A stretch of DNA of 64,000 nucleotides from Pogona vitticeps (GCF_051106095.1 NC_135785.1:99211501-99275500); one strand, 5' to 3'; counted from the stretch's first letter, positions 24,283 to 37,774 are shown. Made by a program: numbers and translations. Notes: generated by a model not told the origin, from the letters alone.

Positions 24283-25751
24283 GTAACTGAGTTTGTTTCA
24301 TTTTCATTTTCTTTCTTTTTTCCTACATTAATGAGATATGAAAAATGTCTTTTGAACATACAGTGAGACAATTTATATTCTTTATAAGTTAAAATGTGTG
24401 TCAGGGTTTTGCAGTCTAAAATTTGTGTTGTACCAGTCCCTTGTATTTAATTACAACTAAGTATTGCTTTACGTTCTAAACTTTCCCTACAGAGATAGTG
24501 ACAGTTAAATAGTCCAGATAATACATTGGATTTTCAAAGGAAATGTTCTTGATATCACATAGTAAATGCATTTGTTCTACAGATGGATACATAAATGAAA
24601 TGCTACTCATAATTTTTGCCTCACATTGTAAAAATTAATTCTGATCTTTAAGATATGTTGATATGCTACTTTCCAACTACTGCACGGTGGTTTGTTTGGG
24701 TTTTTTTTAGTAATCTGTATTGTTCTAAACCCTATGAATGATGTTTTAATAAGACTATTTTATGTGTCTATATGTATATCTATATATAAATGAAATGTTT
24801 AACCTATTGGCTGCCTTTTGCTGCAAGGATTTTCTGGCTGTGCGCAGAGTATGAGCTTAATTCATCTCCAAGCAGCAATTCTGGTCATTGAATCATCACA
24901 TTGCCAAAGTAAACTTCTGTGAACATTTTAAGAAATTTTCTCTTGAAATGTTGCTTGTGCAGTTCAGTCATGAGACAAAGAGAATGTGCTTCTCTTGCGT
25001 TGCTTTCTGTCCTCCCTCTCCTCTGAATCTTCCTCAAGCTTCCTGTCCTCACCAACACCAGACTATTTAAACTTCTCTCAGTTGATTCAGAAATAAATTA
25101 GTGTCCATTATTCTCCAGGCAGCACAGTTTAATAGCACTGAACTCTTCCCCGCCCCCCTCAACTTCCTCAAGCTGGTCAACCGAATATTAACACATGGGA
25201 ATACAATTTATAATATACTTGTCATTTCATGTGTCTAATTGTCATTTCATTGTCTAATTGTCAAAGCAGAGATGGTCAACTTCCTTATTCCTGAGAGCCT
25301 CTCTATTCATCACCTACTAGGGAGTATTGGAAATAGTTTTCACAGAAGCATTCTAACTCTGTCATGTATGGTCAAGCTTTGCAACGAAGCTAGCGTGACC
25401 TTGCTGTCAGGATTTCATGCATGCAGAGCTTTCATGCTTGGGTGGCATGAGATCACCAATTAATTCCAGTGCAGAAGAAACAGCACGCTGCTTCCTGAAA
25501 GATCCTCTCAGGAGGCAAGTCAACAGATATAGTTTGCCTTTCCAGCCGGTCTGTGGCATTGCACTGCATTAACATTTACTGCGGTCAAAACATTTTCTAC
25601 AGTTGTGTAATTCAAATTTGGTAGGCCAATGATCAGTTGCCTCATAACTCCATCTGGCCTTCAGGTCTCCAGTTGGCCATCTCTGCCCTTAAAGATTGTT
25701 GTCCTTTCACTTTCATGGCTTATCTTTTCTTTTCTCTCTTTATTCGATCAG
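24283..25751 (+). other. ANK3 intron before the candidate exon
   Basis: No gene or element recognised except the pyrimidine-rich tract at about 25700-25747 that forms the acceptor of the candidate exon. Confidence 0.6.
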
Positions 25752-25870
25752 TGGTTCTGATTGTACCCATGTCACCAAGATCGCCTCAGTCTCCAAAATC
25801 ACCAAGATCTCCTTACTCATCTCCATCCTCTCCTCTTTATAGCTTTACTGTTCCTGAAATTTATATCTAG
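25752..25870 (+). CDS. Candidate alternative ANK3 terminal exon (SP repeats)
   Basis: Not a recognised exon. A long pyrimidine tract (about 25722-25746) and cgatcag|tgg make a strong acceptor at 25752. Joined in phase 1 to the exon ending 24282, the frame reads VVLIVPM, then SPRSPQSPKSPRSP, then YSSPSSPLYSFTVPEIYI and a TAG at 25868-25870. If used, it would replace the whole ankyrin-G tail with 39 residues rich in SP(R/K) sites. No AATAAA is seen in the next few hundred bases, so it could instead be spliced onward as a stop-containing cassette, or be chance. Start and stop are inferred from splice signals only. Confidence 0.4.
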
Positions 25871-26581
25871 ATCCCCCCACTCTGTAGTTTGCCAGATATA
25901 CCCTTTTTATGTTAGATTTTGCCTGTACTGTGTTCGAGAATGTGCACTCCTTTAGAGTCGTTTCCAGTTTTACTGCATACTTAAGGTCCAATGACTAAAT
26001 TGAAGTATATGTAGAGTATACATCACATTACTAATGGTGCATGGCAAGTAGATATATTTTTAAAAAATGTTTTTAAAAGCTGTGTTTACATGTAAGCCCA
26101 TTTTAAGAGGCTTTTAGGAAAATCTGGCTATCTTGCAGTTGAATTTTATTCTTTACATTTATACCCAGAAATAATTATTTAAATGGCATATATTTTGTTT
26201 TGCCACAAAATACATTACTGATATGAACAGGCAGACAGCAAGAATCCAGATTCAGGACAAATTGGTATTGGGAACAGAAAATTCTGTGGTCATGAAATCA
26301 TTTAAATGACTGGAAAATCAGTAACTGAAAACTTTCAGCAATGTGTGCAGTTGGTTGTTTCCTTCTAAAACGTTCACAAGCAGTAGCTGTGCTATTGTAA
26401 CAATTTCATTGACTTTTCTTTCAGAACATTCTTTGAGGTTTTTGTTCATTATCACATTCCTAAATTGCTTTTACCATTGCAGACATTTTCCATATTTATA
26501 TAACTGGCCATTCTGCATGCTTGCTGATATATGTTGCTCCATACGTCATGGCAATCAGTCCAAATGTACTGTCTTCCTTAG

Positions 26582-27242
26582 GTTATCCCACCGTTCAAGT
26601 GGAACTGGAAACTCCCACTGGGTTGCGCTACGTGCCACCCACCCATTCCCATCAAGATGATTTCTTTAGTGATTTCTCTAGTATAGAGTCACCCCTTAGA
26701 ACTCCCAGTAGACTGAGTGATGTGCTAGTAACTTCACAGGGAAACATAGATGATACAGCAGCAGGACCTCCAGTGGTGACTGAAGAAGACACTACACTGG
26801 AAGACAGCAAATATGATTTCTCAGTGCCTAGAGAAGGAACATCTAAGCATGCAGGCCAGATCCAGTTGGAGGAAACGGACCTTGCCAATTACCCTCGATA
26901 TCTCGGTAATTATGGTGAGGTAGCAAAGCAAACGCAAAGCGAAGAGACTAGTCCGGCCATATCGAATCCTGAACAGCGTGAAAGAGAAAAGTCTGGTACT
27001 GATGAGGAGATGACGGAAGAGAAGCTTAAGTCTCTGTTTGAAGACATTCACCTTGATGAAATAGTTGAGTCTGAGGAGATGACAGAAGAAAAGGTCTTGT
27101 CTATTCTTAAATATGTGAAGCAGGCAGAACAGGAACTGTCTTCAATTACAGGTTGGCAGAATGAGGCCTCTAGCGTCAACGTAGAATCGCCAACACCAGG
27201 ACGCAGAATAAGTGGTGAATTGCTGGATCGGCTAGATGACAG
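26582..27242 (+). CDS. ANK3: ANK3 exon: regulatory tail, long form
   Basis: 661 bases, acceptor cttccttag|gttatc (phase 1), donor gatgacag|gtatgg (phase 2). It starts GYPTVQVELETPTG and ends GELLDRLDD, both diagnostic of ankyrin-G. The middle holds an imperfect duplication, EEMTEEKLKSLFEDI and EEMTEEKVLSILKYV, then QAEQELSSITGWQNE, resembling the ankyrin-B tail. The commonly cited human ankyrin-G isoform is shorter here, as far as I recall, so part of this exon may be alternatively used. Confidence 0.95.
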
Positions 27243-29868
27243 GTATGGAGATGCTCAGTCACACAGTTTCGGCCTAACTAAATTATTATATTAATTGATT
27301 AAGTCCTTTCAACCCAACCAGTTATTTGCACATAGGATATATAAACATAACATGTACATATCCAAGCATCACAATGATAACTGATTCTTAATTTATCCAC
27401 AGTTCTTTATAGGCCTCTTTTCAAATGATGTGCCCTAGGCCAATTTAAAGTATGTCATTTTAAACGCTGAAATTCCTGCTGAGATCAGAGATGGAATCTC
27501 AGCCATAAAAACAAACTGAGAGCAGAATGAGCAGGATAAAATACACATGGCATATCTTTTTGGAGCTTTGAAAAAGGAAAATGTCCTGGTCTGCCTCTTG
27601 AAGGGTGTAACGGAGAAAGTCAAATTAAAGGCAGGCATTAGAAAAGCCTTCCTCTTCCTTAATGGATCCAAAGAAGATTGTGCTAGTAGCAAAGTTTTTC
27701 TTGCTGATCTCAGCACTCAGAGGGGAGGATGCAGAATCATACTGAAGTAGGCTCTTTCTGGGAGAATCAAGGATCAGACTATTTAGGACAGCCATCCAGC
27801 ACATAGGACCCTCCAATCTTGTTGCACTGCAATGCCCACCACACCATGCCCCAGTAGTCAGGATGATGGGAGGGACAAGATGAAACTCCTTGAGGGGCTC
27901 TTGTTATGCAAAGGAATTCAACATTCTTGTTTTAATTCAAAAGCGGCATCTTGATATGAATTGGGAAGCACACTCTAGTAACGTGCGTATTAGCCATATT
28001 GTTAGACGGCTATATGAAATTTCTTTATGCCATTAATCAGTATAAGTTCATTAAGGCCTTTTCATCCATTTGGCGCCTGCTCTGCAGGGTCTCAGACAAA
28101 GGCTGTTTCCTGCTTTACTGTCTCAGATCTTTTTAGAGAAGATGTCAGGGACAGAACCTGGAACTATACTTGCAAAGCCTTCTGTAGATTCAGTTCTTTA
28201 GTCTTTTTGCTTTTTCATGCTGGTTCATTCTGTTGTTAAAAGTTGGTGTGATAAGCAAAAGACAGGAAAGACAATGGCTGTAGTGTTGCCTGTATGTAAA
28301 GTCAGTCCCAGCATCCCCTTTGTACTTGGCTTGCCTTCTCAAAGGTAAAGTATATGCGAAAGGGCAGGTAGGACCCCTACTGAAGATGGAAGAATGAGGT
28401 TTTTCTTTTCTTAATACAGCCCAGTCTGCACATGGTTGCTGCAGAAGCTGCACAAGAAAAACATGGGATTCTGGCCATTGTTAATAACTTTTTTCTGTAA
28501 CTCATTTATAGATTAATACTGCATTGGCAAACAAGAATATTGTATAAGATTGATATAGTCTAGATTAAGACTATATAATTATGTGTGTGTGGTTAATATT
28601 TCTGGAATGATTACCTTGTTGTGGCTTTCACAGTTTAGATTCTGGTTGTCAGTAAAACTAGAAACATATCCCCATGAATTTCACCCAATGCGCCTAGAAA
28701 TCAGGAAGAAGTTTTATAAATGCTTCTAAACTACAGTTTTTAAAGGGAGGGAATGTAGAAATTAATACACCTGGTAAATTGGAAGAAAGTGTATTAAAGA
28801 TACAATTGCTTACCCATATAAAATATATCCTTATAATAATAAGCTTTGCTGCAGAAGAATTAGCATGAGGTTTCTACAAAGAAGTAGCCTGCTTCAACAA
28901 CCCGATTGTGTCTTTCAAGTAAAATTTGGACATATCTTTCTACAAGTAATTCTGCTTCCAACAAACTAATTTTCCAAGGGAACAGGGAGGTACACCGTTA
29001 TTTTGTTGGTGGAATGGAAGGTTCTCTTCAGATGTGGAACTAGTTCTTGTTGTATTATTGCCTTGAATATATGAGGTGTTGGGGGTCTGGTTTTTTGGGG
29101 GGGTTGGTTGGTTGGTTCATTGGTTTGGTATTTTGTTTTGTTTTAAAATCAGCTGTGCAAAATTGCAAAGTCTTGTGAGCCTTTTCTGAATCAGACTGCA
29201 CTTGAACAATGCAGCTCCATGTCCATCAAAGGAAATGTCACTAGCAGCCAGCTACTGGCACTTCCTGTGTGGTGAGACTCTCACATCACAGTGGCATAAC
29301 CCAGGTTAGTGAGTACTGACAGGGTCCCATTCTTCTTGGAACCAGCTCTGCTTAATTCGTTTGTAAGAGATCTGACCCCAGGGATGTAACCAAGCATTCA
29401 GATGACACTTGGTTATTCAGGAGAGGTGAAAACTTAAGTGGATTTCAAAGAGCTCTCTTCAGACTGAGTGCATGGGCATGAAAATAATGGCATTCAAAGT
29501 AGAGATATGCATACTGTGGGGTGACTGGAGGATCCTAGCTTCATATACAATTCGATGAAGTCTGAAGAGGTACTACATCAGAGGCACTATGGTACAATAT
29601 AATGGTGGTTTGTAGACCCAGCTATCTTGCGAAGGATCCAGGAAATACTAAAGTCCCAAAGAGCCCTTGGTTGTGGCTAACTGTCGAGGGATGCCAGGTG
29701 CTGATGCCAGGATTTTGTATATTAGTCAGATCTATCAAGGCTCTTCTTACGTTGTACTGCATATACTTCACAGTGTTCATCCAGACTCTACTGAATTTGC
29801 TGGATATAACTTTTGAGGTGTGTATGGAAAAGTTTACCTCCTTCCAGAGCCACAAAGCAATCAGCATA
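27243..29868 (+). other. ANK3 intron
   Basis: Mostly unrecognised. A short hAT-like fragment (ttgcactgcaatgcccacca, about 27790-27870) and a G/T-rich patch with repeated GGTT (29093-29130) are visible. No exon found. Confidence 0.5.
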
Positions 29869-30070
29869 GGGTAGTGGCTAGAGTGTTGGCCTAGAACACT
29901 GAAGACTTGGGTTCAAATCCCCACTGGATCATGAAACCTATTCAGTGACCTCTTCCAACCTGACTTACTCTCTCTTAGTCTGACCTATCTCACAAGACTG
30001 TTATGCAGAGCCGTGTACATCCTTTTGAACTCATTGAACAAAAGGCCCCTTAAAATCAATGAATGAATGA
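29869..30070 (+). mobile_element. tRNA-derived SINE
   Basis: The head gtagtggctagagtgttggc resembles a pol III A box and gggttcaaatccc a B box. The body (cttagtctgacctatctcac) and tail (aaaatcaatgaatgaatga) follow the layout of a reptile SINE. A relative in the opposite direction is at 49617-49843. Confidence 0.75.
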
Positions 30071-30283
30071 TTACGGGTTGGAGGATTCTGGGAGTTGTAA
30101 TCTTAAAAGTAATATTCCTAAAATTTGGTTGTTACATGTAACTACTTCTCCTACATGTTGAGCTGGATTAGAGCATTCTGTTTTTTATTTATTTATTTTT
30201 TAAAAGCTGGAATGTAGGCATACTCTTGAATTGTGGTTTAAAAATACCAATTTCTTTTACTTATTACGTATTTTTTTTTATAG

Positions 30284-30662
30284 CTCTGACCAATGCAGAG
30301 AATCTATTACCTCATATCTCAAAGGAGAAGCTGGAAAACTGGAAACCAATGGAAGCTATTCGGAATCTACAACAGAAGCAAAGACAAAGCCTTTTGCTCA
30401 GGAGTCTGCAAGCAGCCTAGGAAAGCAGAGTGACAAGGAAACTGTGAAACCAAAAATGCAAAGTTCTCTCCGAACTGAGCAGCAAACTATCTCATTAATG
30501 TCACATCAGAAATCTTTGCATGAGACTAGCAAGCCAGCAGTTGATTCATCTAAAACCTCCGTGCCTGTCAGCGTGAAAAAGACAAGCTGGAATACTTCTG
30601 AGGACAGCAAGCCAAGACCAAAAGTCCAGGAAGATGAGGGAGCAACATCTTCTGAACAAAAG
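30284..30662 (+). CDS. ANK3: ANK3 exon: regulatory tail, second part
   Basis: 379 bases, acceptor tttttttatag|ctctga (phase 2), donor caaaag|gtatac (phase 0). Reads SDQCRESITSYLKGEAGKLE and continues to EGATSSEQK, parallel to human ankyrin-G. From this phase-0 exit the transcript can go straight to the last coding exon or through the three cassette exons at 32537-40297. Confidence 0.96.
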
Positions 30663-30700
30663 GTATACATTTCATGAGCCCTAATTTATTCAAAACTTAT

Positions 30701-31095
30701 TGTCACGATCCCCACGTGGCCCCTGTTTGTTTCACCAAAGTAAGAGCTTATAGTACGTGCCCCTCAGCTGCCACCGGTTGATTACATCAACATCACCTTT
30801 TATTAATGATAGATGTCCAGGCCATATGTTGTTTTAAAAGAACCAGATATCAATTGTTTATTGTTACAGATGTAGATAATTAAAGCAATGTTGTTAACTC
30901 TTAACAAACGTCCTCCTTCATCCACTCTCAACCACCACTCTCCCACCGAAACTCCAAAAACTTTCAGTCTCCCCCCCAACTAAAACTCCCCCTCCTGCTA
31001 CTGAGTCTCTTATATCTTGTGACTCCGCCCCTCCAGCACTCCCATTGGTCTATGCAGATAGCATATGAATATTCATGATCTGGGCGGACGCCACA
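30701..31095 (-). mobile_element. Solo LTR (retroviral/Gypsy-like fossil)
   Basis: 395 bases bounded by TG...CA (TGTCACGATCC on the + strand, GCCACA at the right). Flanked by the 5-bp duplication cttat (30696-30700 and 31096-31100). On the minus strand it carries a TATAAGAGA box and, further on, an AATAAA, in LTR order. No internal coding region remains; a single LTR left by recombination. LTR family not named. Confidence 0.85.
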
Positions 31096-31100
31096 CTTAT

Positions 31101-32536
31101 ACTGCATTATTCTTAATTCAGGTACAGACTGGTAAATGTAACGTAATATCTATTCTGCGGCTTCACATGCTCCCTTTGTACATAACTGCTTTTAAAGCAT
31201 TTAAAGAACTGCGCATGTAGGCTCAATATGCAGTGTAGATCCAAAGGTTTAGAGCAGATTGAGAACCGGGGCAGAGAGAGAGGCAACCGAAACTCCAGTA
31301 GGTTGGATGCCATCAATAGAGAGCCACTTATTTTGGATCCACTGTAGTTTTCCATAGAGGAGTAAGAACTATTATTAAAAGTTCTCACACTGTTGCTGAC
31401 CCTTGACCTCTGTTTGGACACAGGTTATTAAAAAAATTTAGTCTCTTCTTGTTAATTCCTTAGTGCAACCTATCAAACCCTTCCCCCTCACCCTGAAAAC
31501 AAAGAGATTTTTTTAAATACTAAGTCAGCTAAATAGGCATGATCTGTCTACATGTTTTTCAGCTCTGACAAAGAAATGTGCAGATGCAAAGTGCTGGAAA
31601 GGGAGGTCAGGAAGCACTGGGTCTCTCGTAAGAACCTGGCATTCAGTCTACAAAACCTGTCCTGGACAAGAGTTGTCCATGTATGCTTCTCTCTGCTGGC
31701 AAGAGAGAGCACCATGCAACTTTCATCCATACAGGGCTATGGCTACATAGGTATAGGGACCTCTTGGTAATAGATTTGAAATCTACTTATATCAACAGGC
31801 CTGTTACAGGGCTTGGAAACGAAGGGGCCCCAAAAGCTAACTGCCCCATGTAGAGAGCCCTCTGGTCATGATACAAACCAGTATCCCTGGGTACCATTTT
31901 CCACCAATCTCCATAGATCCCCAGAAATGGGACTTTGGGGAGGCCAGATGTTGTGATCCCACTTTTCCCAGGATCTTTTAGGAGAAAGGAAGGTGCAGAA
32001 AAGGCTCTAGTCTGTCTGATCTTCCCCGTGAATTTCCTATGAACTTCTCTTTGCTTCAGAATCCTATGACCAAGAACATCCATTCCTTCTACAAATATTT
32101 GTTGACAAATCAGAGCCAGCCTCAGAAACACTAGCATTCCACTTTAAATGTAATCATTTTCAAATGTTAACCATCATTTGCCATCTTAACCAGAATTTCC
32201 AACCATGGTTTGAAGGGATGGTGGTTTGCAAGCCTTACTTAAAGGGACACCTGATTAGTGCAGTATTTGTGACTCATGGGTAGGACCGAATTAAGGTGAA
32301 GGGGGGAATTAGAGTGTACAAGCCTGAAGCTGGCTCCTGATATACAGACAGCTTGCCATGGCCAACAAGGAATGGGAAGCGAAAATTTGTGCAAAATTGC
32401 ACACACTCCCAGGAAGTTATTTTCGGGGATGAACTAATGTTGGGAATAACTATTTCCCCCCCCCTTTGTTCCTGCTCAGATTCATGTTTGTCTTTTAAAT
32501 GAGCTGGTAAAATGTACTAAAAACTGCATTTATCAG
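31101..32536 (+). other. ANK3 intron
   Basis: No gene or clearly named repeat seen. C-run at 32456-32463. Confidence 0.5.
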
Positions 32537-32641
32537 GAGTATAGTGACAGTGACAGTGACACTGAGATTCAGAGTGATTCAAGCTCAGATGAAGAACAAA
32601 GAATCACTACGAGGGTTTATCGACGGCGCTTGATTCTGAAG
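32537..32641 (+). CDS. ANK3: ANK3 cassette exon 1 of obscurin-binding-like domain
   Basis: 35 codons, phase 0 at both ends, acceptor tttatcag|gagtat, donor ctgaag|gtatca. Reads EYSDSDSDTEIQSDSSSDEE then QRITTRVYRRRLILK. The second half parallels ISTRVVRRRVFLKG in small ankyrin-1, the sarcoplasmic-reticulum partner of obscurin. In mammals the matching ankyrin-G insert is called the obscurin/titin-binding-related domain and is used in muscle isoforms. Phase 0 on both sides fits a skippable cassette. Confidence 0.9.
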
Positions 32642-34910
<2,269 letters not shown>

Positions 34911-35320
34911 TGTGACAGGACTTGATTCAGTAGCAGTTAGGTGGCTTCCCTTGTCCGTCACCTTCGCAGAGAGCCTGTGACCCAACCCAACCCAGGTTTG
35001 TCACTTTTAAGAATAACTTTCCAGGAATGTTTTTGACACCAGCTATTAACCACACTAAACCAGATGACTAAAGAATGAAAATGATATATTTTTATTAATA
35101 GGAACATCAACTTGAGAACAAGTCTAAGTTTCAGTTGTTCTTCAGTTACAACAACCCAACAGCCACGCTTTTTCTTTAGCCTTCTCATCACCCTCCAACT
35201 CCCTCCTCCTTCAGGTTCCAGAATAGGCTGACTACATGCAACCCCCAGCCAATCACCTTGCTTTCCTGTTAACAAGCAAAAAGGTCAGGGCTCCCATCAC
35301 AGAGCCAAATGGATTAATTA

Positions 35321-36574
35321 CAGTGGTGCCTCACTTAGCAATGTTAATTTGTTCCGAAAAAATCGCTGCTAAGCGATTTCATCGCTAAGCGAAATGCAGT
35401 TTCCCATTGAAATGCATTGAAAACCGGATAATCCGTTCCAAAAGGAATGAATTGCCGTTCTTAAGCGAAAATCGCCATAGGAAACATCGCTAAGTGAAAC
35501 GCGGTTCCCCAGTTGAAATGCATTGAAACCTATTCAATGCATCTCTTTTTTTTTTTTTAATAATTTTATTTTATTTAGGAACAGGGATAGAGGGTACAGA
35601 AAGAAAGAGGGGATAGGAAAGGAAAAATGGTTTTGGGGGATAGGAGAGCATAAAGTATAACATCATCCAATCAATTCATATTACTAATACATATCAACTT
35701 TTTGCTTTTTCACAGTTTGATTACCCTCCTGCTTTTATCTTATCATTTAATTTTAATTTTATTCTATGTTATTCCAACATTGTCTGGTAGCTGCTGCCAT
35801 TTATACGATACATCCCATCGTTCAGTTTCTTTTTGAATTGAACAGTCTTTCAGCCCATCTGACAGAATATCCATTTTTTTCACTTCCCATATTTTCACCA
35901 TAAAATTATCTGGTTTCAGTATCTCTGCCTCCTTAAGATTTTTGTCATAATGCTTTTTAATTTTGGAAGCTGCATGGGTCACTGGATAACTCTCTACTGC
36001 ATTCATATTACCTGGTGTCATGTCTAATACAGACGATTCTAAAGTCTGTACAACTTCATTTAAGTTTTGTTTGGCATCTACTGTCCCCTCTTTCGTCCCT
36101 TTCATCAAATTTTCTATTTTGCTAAGACCTGCATTCACTTGCTGAAACCCTGTTAATATTAGCCTTTGTATATTAATCTGCCATTCCTTTTCTATTTCTT
36201 GCACCTATTCAATGCATCTCAATGGGGGAAAAAATACAACAACAAATTAAAAAAGAGTCAGAACAAAGTCAAATTTGGTTAACAAAGGGTTTATTAAGTG
36301 CACTTTATGATTTCAAACATTTTAAACAGCAAACTTTAACTTTATAAATAACAGAAAAACATTTAAAAAACAGCAAACATGAGGCTGTTTAAACCATTGT
36401 TAAGTGAAACAGGGGACCCAAAATTTAATCGCTATGCGAAGCATGGTCCCAACCACCGCCAAGCGAAAATCGCCCATAAGGACATCGCTAAACGAAGCGC
36501 AAAAACACTCCGAAAAAGTCATCGCTAAACGATTTCGTCGCTAAACGGAGTGCCCATTAAGCGAGGCACCACTG
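35321..36574. mobile_element. TA-flanked MITE carrying a LINE-type insert
   Basis: Ends cagtggtgcctcacttagc and gcgaggcaccactg are inverted repeats, with TA on both sides (35319-35320, 36575-36576). The host element is about 580 bases once the insert at 35546-36202 and its second target copy are removed. Pogo/Tigger-like by termini (inference). Same family as the element at 1-687. Confidence 0.85.
35546..36202 (-). mobile_element. 5'-truncated LINE-type retrocopy with poly(A)
   Basis: Inserted in the MITE with an exact 18-bp duplication acctattcaatgcatctc (35528-35545 and 36203-36220). The + strand begins with a T-run, so the copy is on the minus strand with a poly(A) tail preceded by AATAAA. 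An open frame of about 145 codons runs from the 5' junction (about 36201) to a stop at 35764-35766. It has a possible coiled-coil region (LSKIENLMKGTKE) and ends WQQLPDNVGIT. Tail, signal and long duplication fit L1-type target-primed insertion. I do not recognise the protein; an L1 ORF1-like half element or a processed gene copy are both possible. Confidence 0.75.
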
Positions 36575-36957
36575 TATTCACTCACATTTGCAAATTTCAC
36601 CTATCTCCCAAGCTTCTCCTCAGCTTTTCTCTCATAGGTACAATCCTTGGCCCTGCCCACTCTAGCTCCATGGCTCTGGGAGACAGAGCCATGGCACTAA
36701 AACAATTAGCGGGAAGTGAGAATCCATATGCTTTCCAGCTAAAGGGTAGAAATGCTGGTGTTTGGCCCAGGGAATATGGCTAAAGTTTCCACAGGGGATG
36801 GTAAAGGGTCTCAGAGGCTGAATAAAAAAGGGGATGAGGAAGGAGTACAAGAATTGCCACATGATCTGGCCCTTTGATACTTGAGCAAATAAATCTGCAT
36901 TCTTGTGTCTAAAATGTGTTTATCTTTAGTCTTAGAGCCTTTCTGGTCATGACAGTA

Positions 36958-37496
36958 CAGTGGGGTCTCTACTTAAGAACGTCCCTACTTAAGAACAATC
37001 CAACTTAAGAACAGCTCCATTTGCTAAATTTTGCTTCTACTTGAGAACAGAAATCCAAGATAAGAACAGGAAAAAAGAACCTTTCCTGCTCTTTTTTTAA
37101 CCTTAGGTCATTTTAGGTTAAAAAAAATTCTCCCCCTAGTGGTAGAGTACGTATTAACCAGCTTTGCATTAGTTCCTATGGGAACTAATGCTTCAATGTA
37201 CGAACGCACCTCTACATAACAAAAAAAACAGCCAGAACGGATTAATTGGTTTTCAGTCCATTCCTATGGGAAATTTTGCTTCAACTTAAGAACGTTTCAA
37301 CTTAAGAACACCATTCTAAAACCGATTAAGTTCTTAAGTAGAGGTACCACTGTAGTTTCTATGGACGGAAAAGAGCAGATACGGATTAAATGGTTTTCAG
37401 TGCATTCCTATGGGAAATGCAGATTCAACATAAGAACTTTTCAACTTGAGAACCATTTTCCAATATGGATTAAGTTCTTAAGTAGAGACCCCACTG
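36958..37496. mobile_element. TA-flanked MITE, compound copy
   Basis: Begins cagtggggtctctacttaag and ends cttaagtagagaccccactg, with TA at 36956-36957 and 37497-37498. An extra internal terminus, cttaagtagaggtaccactg, at about 37330-37352 suggests two related copies fused or one with a partial duplication. Interior repeats of acttaagaac. Non-autonomous. Confidence 0.8.
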
Positions 37497-37656
37497 TAGG
37501 TATAAATTTTCTAAAAGTCCGTTTCACCAAGTTTGCAAAGTTATTGCATCTGTCTGAAATCTCATAAACTCGGGGTTTTTTTACAGCCTTTCAGATAAAA
37601 CAGACATTGATGACTATATGGCTTATTTAACTTTAATTTATTTAAGCATTGTGGTT

Positions 37657-37761
37657 TTGACCAAACTCCGGGAGGCAGTGGAAGACAGGAGGGCCTGGTG
37701 TGCTCTGGTCCATGGGGTCACGAAGAGTCGGACATGACTTAATGACTAAACAACAACAAAA
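37657..37761 (+). mobile_element. BovB 3'-end fragment
   Basis: The segment ggtccatggggtcacgaaga, gtcggacatgact and the tail aacaacaacaaa are the conserved BovB 3' end. A 13-bp duplication with one mismatch (aagcattgtggtt at 37644-37656, aagcatcgtggtt at 37762-37774) marks a separate, extremely 5'-truncated insertion. Confidence 0.85.
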
Positions 37762-37774
37762 AAGCATCGTGGTT

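Larger units (their letters stand above)
34911..36953 (+). mobile_element. Probable solo LTR, interrupted by a MITE
   Basis: The right part (about 36580-36953) has LTR order: AATAAA in gagcaaataaatctgcat, a GT-rich stretch, and an end ggtcatgaca. A plausible left end tgtgacagg lies at 34911. Removing the MITE at 35321-36574 leaves about 790 bases. I found no clean target duplication, so the left border and LTR status are tentative. No coding part remains. Confidence 0.4.

Noticed and set aside
25637-25751. Extension of the SP-repeat frame upstream to an ATG at 25637
   Set aside because: The upstream part lies in the pyrimidine tract and reads as low-complexity FFSLF; the acceptor at 25751 is the better boundary.
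29869-29940. Possible tRNA gene
   Set aside because: Has A- and B-box-like sequence but the arms do not form a complete tRNA and it continues into a SINE body with A-rich tail. The same holds for 50130-50190.
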